A stretch of 64,000 nt of DNA from Streptomyces cellulosae (GTDB taxonomy: Bacteria > Actinomycetota > Actinomycetes > Streptomycetales > Streptomycetaceae), in NCBI GenBank assembly GCA_014655195.1, contig BNBH01000031.1, forward strand, positions 11,326 through 75,325, given 5' to 3'. Positions within the stretch are counted from its first letter, which is position 1. Each line of letters opens with the position of its first letter. The position numbers and the translations under genes are program-made. The notes beneath the pieces are model-generated. The model was not told the origin of the DNA and did not search any database. It saw only the letters and a program-made list of their open reading frames with translations. Positions 60,876-64,000 of this stretch are shown piece by piece.

Positions 60876-61352
60876 ATGACGACGACCGCCGTGAACTCCG
60901 TCCTGCGGACCGCCCCCGCCTCCCCGGCCGTGGCCGCCGCGCACTTCCGCGCGAGGCTCGCCCTGTACACCGACGTGTCCGACGTGGCCGCCGCGCTCGC
61001 GTCCGGCGATCATCCCGGCTTCGTCCTGCTGGACTCACGGTCGGCCGAGGCCTGGGACCAGGGCCATGTGCCCGGCGCCCTGCACCTGCCCACCGCGCGG
61101 ATCGGCGAGCGGGCCGCGGACCTCCTCGACCCGGCCGTGCCGGTCGTGACGTACTGCTGGGGACCCGGCTGCGACGGGGCCGCCCGCGCCGCGCTCGCCC
61201 TCGCCGAACTCGGTCACCGCGTCAAGGAGATGCTCGGCGGCTTCGAGTACTGGGTGCGGGAGGGCTTCGCCTACGAGACACCGCGGGGCCTCGAACGCGG
61301 GGCCGCCGACCCGCTGACCACCGTGGTGGACTCCGCCGTGTGCGGATGCTGA
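60876..61352 (+). CDS. Rhodanese-like sulfurtransferase
   Basis: A 158-residue single-domain rhodanese. LASGDHPGFVLLDSRSAEAWDQGHVPGALHLPTARIGERA is the characteristic first half, with D-S-R and G-H-V-P-G-A. The active-site cysteine is in VTYCWGPGCDGAARAALALAELGHRVKEMLGGFEYW; the loop is longer than in classic C-R-x-G-x-R enzymes, so substrate preference may differ. It ends with a Cys-rich tail (VCGC). The divergent Lrp regulator probably controls it. TAGTTT lies 7 nt before ATG 60876; leaderless. Confidence 0.92.
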   Translation: MTTTAVNSVLRTAPASPAVAAAHFRARLALYTDVSDVAAALASGDHPGFVLLDSRSAEAWDQGHVPGALHLPTARIGERAADLLDPAVPVVTYCWGPGCDGAARAALALAELGHRVKEMLGGFEYWVREGFAYETPRGLERGAADPLTTVVDSAVCGC

Positions 61353-61397
61353 ACCCGCCCGTCCGGTAAGGGCGTCGAGCCGATAGGTTTCTCCGCC

Positions 61398-61910
61398 ATG
61401 GAGCGATACGCGGAGCCGGGGACGGTCGAGTGGGTGGAGTCGGGCGGCGGGCCGCTCGTCGCGGTGCCGGAGACGGTGCTGCCGTTCTGGACAGGGGCCG
61501 ACGGCGAGGAGTTCGCCTCGGACTACGACCGGGCCTGTGAGGTCGACGGACTCGTCGGGCTCCTCCCGGTCGGTGACGCCGCCGCCCTCGTCCTGGGCGA
61601 CGAACCCGCCGCGACGGCCTACCTCCCCGAACACTCCCTCCTCGTCCGCTGGGTCGCCGGCCACACCGAGCACGACCTCCTGGCGAGCGTCCCCGCCGCG
61701 CTCGCCGCCGCGCAGTGGCAGCAGGAGACACAGTGGAAGGTGCCCGGCCCGGTCGTCCTGTTCGACGCGACGTGGCCCGGCACCCACGCCGCCGGCACCG
61801 ACCACGCCCGCCTCGCCCTCGGCCCCGGCCGCTATGCCGTGCGCGCCGCGCAGGTCAGCCCCGGCCCGGAGACCTGGCTGGTCCTGGTGCAGCTCCGCCC
61901 GCTGCCCTGA
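61398..61910 (+). CDS. Imm21-type immunity protein, orphan
   Basis: A 170-residue protein that matches the Imm21 family: VEWVESGGGPLVAVPETVLPFWTGADGEEFASDYDRACEVDGLVGLLPVGDAAALVLGDEPAATAYLPEHSLLVRWVAG, a block with conserved W, G-G-G-P-L, D-Y-D-R-A and L-G-D-E-P. Imm21 proteins are immunity partners of polymorphic toxins, but no toxin gene is adjacent, a common situation in Streptomyces. ATG 61398 lies 8 nt after TAGGTT and has no ribosome binding site. Confidence 0.88.
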   Translation: MERYAEPGTVEWVESGGGPLVAVPETVLPFWTGADGEEFASDYDRACEVDGLVGLLPVGDAAALVLGDEPAATAYLPEHSLLVRWVAGHTEHDLLASVPAALAAAQWQQETQWKVPGPVVLFDATWPGTHAAGTDHARLALGPGRYAVRAAQVSPGPETWLVLVQLRPLP

Positions 61911-61962
61911 ACCGGCGCGCGGTTCCCCGCGCTGCTGGGGCGCGTTCGCCGAGGCACCCTTG

Positions 61963-61982
61963 GGGGCGCGGGGAACTGCGCG
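61963..61982 (+). repeat. 20-bp 3' element, last copy
   Basis: Exact copy of GGGGCGCGGGGAACTGCGCG, 53 bp after the Imm21 stop codon. A related piece, GGTTCCCCGCG, lies at 61920, so an imperfect hairpin is possible. Confidence 0.88.
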
Positions 61983-62050
61983 AGCGGCCCAGGACGAGTG
62001 GGGGGTTTATTCGCGTGCCCCCACGGCCGGCCCGGCCCATCATGGGGATC

Positions 62051-62896
62051 ATGCCGAAGCTTCCCCCGCCCCCGCCCGAGGAACTCCGCCGTGACCCCCT
62101 GCCGCTGCGGGGCCGCACCGCCCTCGTGACCGGGGCGAGCCGGCGCGGCGGCATCGGTCACGCCGTGGCCCGCAGGCTCGCCGCGTACGGCGCGAGCGTC
62201 TATCTGCACCACCACGTGGAGCACGACGCCGCCATGCCCTGGGGCGCCGACCGGATCGAGGACGTCACCGCCTCCGTACGCGAGGCGCTCGGCGACCCCG
62301 ACGCGCGCGTCCTCGCCGGACCAGGCGATCTGAGTGACCCGGCGGAACCGGCAGCCCTGCACACCCGCGTCGTCGAGGCGCTCGGCGGGCGGCTCGACAT
62401 CCTCGTAGCCAACCACGCCCTGAGCGGCTCCGACGGCGACCTCGACACCGTCGACGCCGCCATGCTCGACGCGCACTGGGCCGTCGACGCCCGCTCCGTG
62501 CTGCTGCTCGTCCAGGCCCACGCCCGGCACCGCGCCGCCCTCCCGCCAGGCACCCCGGGCGGACGCGTGCTGATGATGACCTCCGGGCAGGACATCGCCG
62601 GCGGCATGCCCGGCGAGATCGCCTACGCCCTCCAGAAGGGCGCCCTGGCCTCCATCACCCGCTCCCTGGCCACCGCGCTCGCCGAGCACGCGGTCACCGT
62701 GAACACCGTCAACCCCGGCCCCGTCGACACCGACTACCTGACCGGCGAGGTCTACGACGCGATCGCCGCCCTCTTCCCCGCCGGACGCTGGGGCATGCCC
62801 GACGACCCGGCCCGCCTCCTCGCATGGCTGGCCACCGACGAGGCGGGCTGGATCACCGGTCAGGTCATCGACTCCGAGGGAGGCTTCCGGCGCTGA
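62051..62896 (+). CDS. SDR family oxidoreductase
   Basis: A 281-residue SDR of the SDR_c family with an unusual proline-rich start (MPKLPPPPPEELRRDPLPLRG). Cofactor motif TGASRRGGIGHAVARRLAAYG has two extra residues compared with TGxxxGIG, as in 3-oxoacyl-reductase homologues of the FabI-like or extended type. Catalytic Ser in MMTSGQDIAGG, then YALQK for Y-x-x-x-K, and the NPGPVDTDYLTGE segment. The substrate is unknown. ATG 62051 lies 7 nt after CATCAT; ATG 62042 is in frame upstream. The stop codon falls in a 34-bp tandem repeat. Confidence 0.9.
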   Translation: MPKLPPPPPEELRRDPLPLRGRTALVTGASRRGGIGHAVARRLAAYGASVYLHHHVEHDAAMPWGADRIEDVTASVREALGDPDARVLAGPGDLSDPAEPAALHTRVVEALGGRLDILVANHALSGSDGDLDTVDAAMLDAHWAVDARSVLLLVQAHARHRAALPPGTPGGRVLMMTSGQDIAGGMPGEIAYALQKGALASITRSLATALAEHAVTVNTVNPGPVDTDYLTGEVYDAIAALFPAGRWGMPDDPARLLAWLATDEAGWITGQVIDSEGGFRR

Positions 62897-62959
62897 ACCG
62901 GTCCTGGCGCCGAATCGGCCTTACAGCTGAACCGGTCCCACCGCCGAATCCGCCCTACA
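62892..62959. repeat. 34-bp tandem duplication across two gene ends
   Basis: Two units, 62892-62925 and 62926-62959, identical at 29 of 34 positions. The first contains the SDR stop codon (TGA 62894-62896) and the second the DUF885 stop (TAG on the minus strand, 62955-62957). Probably a local duplication in the convergent 3' region. Confidence 0.8.
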
Positions 62960-64000
62960 GCGCCGCCAGTTCGTCCACCAGGTCGTCCAGGCCCAGCGAC
63001 CCCTGGGACAGCGCGGCCATGTGCCAGGCCTTCAGGTCGAACGCGTCGCCGTGCCGCTCGCGGGCCTTCTCCCGGCCCAGCAGCCAGGCCCGCTCGCCCA
63101 GCTTGTAACCGATGGCCTGGCCCGGGATCGTCAGATAGCGGGTCAGCTCGCTCTCCACGAAGTCCGCCGGGCGGCTGCTGTGCGCGCCGAAGAACTCCTG
63201 CGCCAGCTCCGGCGTCCACCGCTCACCCGGGTGGAACGGCGAGTCCGCGGGGATCTCCAGCTCCAGGTGCATGCCGATGTCGACGATCACCCGGGTCGCC
63301 CGCATCATCTGCGCGTCCAGGTACCCGAGCCGCTGCTCCGCGTCCGTGAGGAAGCCCAGCTCGTCCATCAGCCGCTCCGCGTACAGCGCCCAGCCCTCGC
63401 AGTTGGCGCTGACCATGCCGACGCTCGCCTGGTAGCGCGACAGGTTCTCCGCCACGTGCACCCACTGCGCCAGCTGGAGATGGTGGCCGGGGACGCCCTC
63501 GTGGTACCAGGTGGACACCAGGTCGTACACCGGGAAGCGGGTCATGCCCATCGTGGGCAGCCAGGTGCAGCCCGGCCGGGAGAAGTCCTCCGACGGCGGC
63601 GTGTAGTACGGCGCCGCCGCGCTGCCCGCCGGGGCGATCCGCGACTCCACCTTCCGCACCCGCTCGGCCAGGTCGAAGTGCGTGCCGTCCAGGGCCTCGA
63701 TCGCCTGGTCCATCAGACCCTGCAGCCAGTCGCGGACCTCGTCCACGCCCTCGATGTGCCGGCCGTGCTCGTCGAGGTGCGCCAGCGCCACCCACGGGGT
63801 CTCGGCGCCCGGCAGGATCTTCTCGGCCTCCTTCTTCATCTCGCCCAGCAGCCGGAAGTACTCGGACCAGCCGTACGCGTACGCCTCGTCCAGGTCCAGG
63901 TCGGTGCCGTTGTAGTAGCGCGACCAGCGGGCGTAGCGCTCCCGGCCCACCGTGTTCGGCGCGCCCTCGACCGCCGGGGCGTACACGTCCCGCAGCCAGT
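62955..64000 (-). CDS. DUF885 family protein, 5' end outside window
   Basis: The C-terminal 348 codons of a DUF885 protein, open to the window edge (reading WLRDVYAPAVEG at the start of the visible part). Motifs: YNGTDLDLDEAYAYGWSEYFRLLGEMKKEAEKILPG, FPVYDLVSTWYHEGVPGHHLQLAQW, where HEGVPGHH is the zinc-peptidase-like H-E-x-x-P-G-H-x motif, and GWALYAERLMDELGFL with the third ligand glutamate. Members look like metallopeptidases related to the M32/M3 group; some are annotated as carboxypeptidase-like. The start codon lies beyond 64000. Confidence 0.93.
   Translation of the reverse strand, partial: WLRDVYAPAVEGAPNTVGRERYARWSRYYNGTDLDLDEAYAYGWSEYFRLLGEMKKEAEKILPGAETPWVALAHLDEHGRHIEGVDEVRDWLQGLMDQAIEALDGTHFDLAERVRKVESRIAPAGSAAAPYYTPPSEDFSRPGCTWLPTMGMTRFPVYDLVSTWYHEGVPGHHLQLAQWVHVAENLSRYQASVGMVSANCEGWALYAERLMDELGFLTDAEQRLGYLDAQMMRATRVIVDIGMHLELEIPADSPFHPGERWTPELAQEFFGAHSSRPADFVESELTRYLTIPGQAIGYKLGERAWLLGREKARERHGDAFDLKAWHMAALSQGSLGLDDLVDELAAL

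Overview
The window is a contiguous piece of a Streptomyces (or very close relative) chromosome. GC content is very high throughout, most codons end in G or C, GTG starts are common, and the gene content is typical of the conserved core arm of a Streptomyces chromosome: gcvP behind a glycine riboswitch, modABC, a MocR/PPOX pair, ung, lnt, uppP, a divergent EF-Tu of the Tuf3 type, and sbcDC. I see no rRNA, tRNA, insertion sequence, prophage, CRISPR array or biosynthetic gene cluster.

Layout. 1-9.2 kb: a PRC-barrel protein, a tandem glycine riboswitch driving gcvP, then on the minus strand a molybdate block (an HTH-TOBE protein, modA, modB, modC), a LacI-type regulator and, just upstream of it, five tandem copies of a 92-bp repeat. 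9.5-15.5 kb: a hypothetical protein, a glutamate-cysteine-ligase-type enzyme, a CPBP membrane protease, a PhzF isomerase, a PadR regulator and a Clp-N-domain protein. 15.6-23.6 kb: three EamA-type exporters (one behind a short leader ORF), PaiB and PPOX flavin-binding proteins, a MocR regulator, a LysR regulator and a Rieske lipoprotein. 23.8-29.9 kb: a HipA-like/DUF3037 pair, a gene-free degenerate stretch, an excalibur-domain surface protein, a two-gene SDR operon with a strong promoter and a TetR-type operator, and a lone peptide-type solute-binding lipoprotein. 30-41 kb: ung, small hypotheticals, DinB, DUF3626, a Gfo/Idh/MocA oxidoreductase whose 3' end overlaps lnt, SnoaL-like, SDR, uppP, HxlR and a thiolase. 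41-53.5 kb: a mirrored divergent pair (VTT membrane protein and an AlkD-like protein), tuf3 behind a putative leader peptide and hairpin, a spermidine-synthase-like protein, MFS, DedA, two left-handed beta-helix proteins, an XRE-cupin regulator, a YbaK-like deacylase and PobA. 53.5-64 kb: a CoA-binding protein, a CysRS-like orphan with SixA, YigZ, sbcDC, an Lrp regulator divergent from a rhodanese, an orphan Imm21-type protein, an SDR and a 5'-truncated DUF885 gene.

Most genes are single transcription units of housekeeping or regulatory type. The more unusual content is non-coding. (i) About twenty genes show a TANNNT-like -10 hexamer only 6-8 nt before the start codon, implying leaderless mRNAs. 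(ii) A 20-bp element (GGGGCGCGGGGAACTGCGCG) recurs nine times, always beyond gene ends. (iii) There is a 5 x 92-bp tandem repeat. (iv) Short leader ORFs followed by hairpins precede tuf3 and one exporter. (v) Several operators can be read directly from dyad or direct repeats next to regulator genes. No single previously undescribed multi-gene system stands out. The best candidates for follow-up are the tuf3 leader, the 20-bp 3' element, the 92-bp array and the HipA-like/DUF3037 pair.
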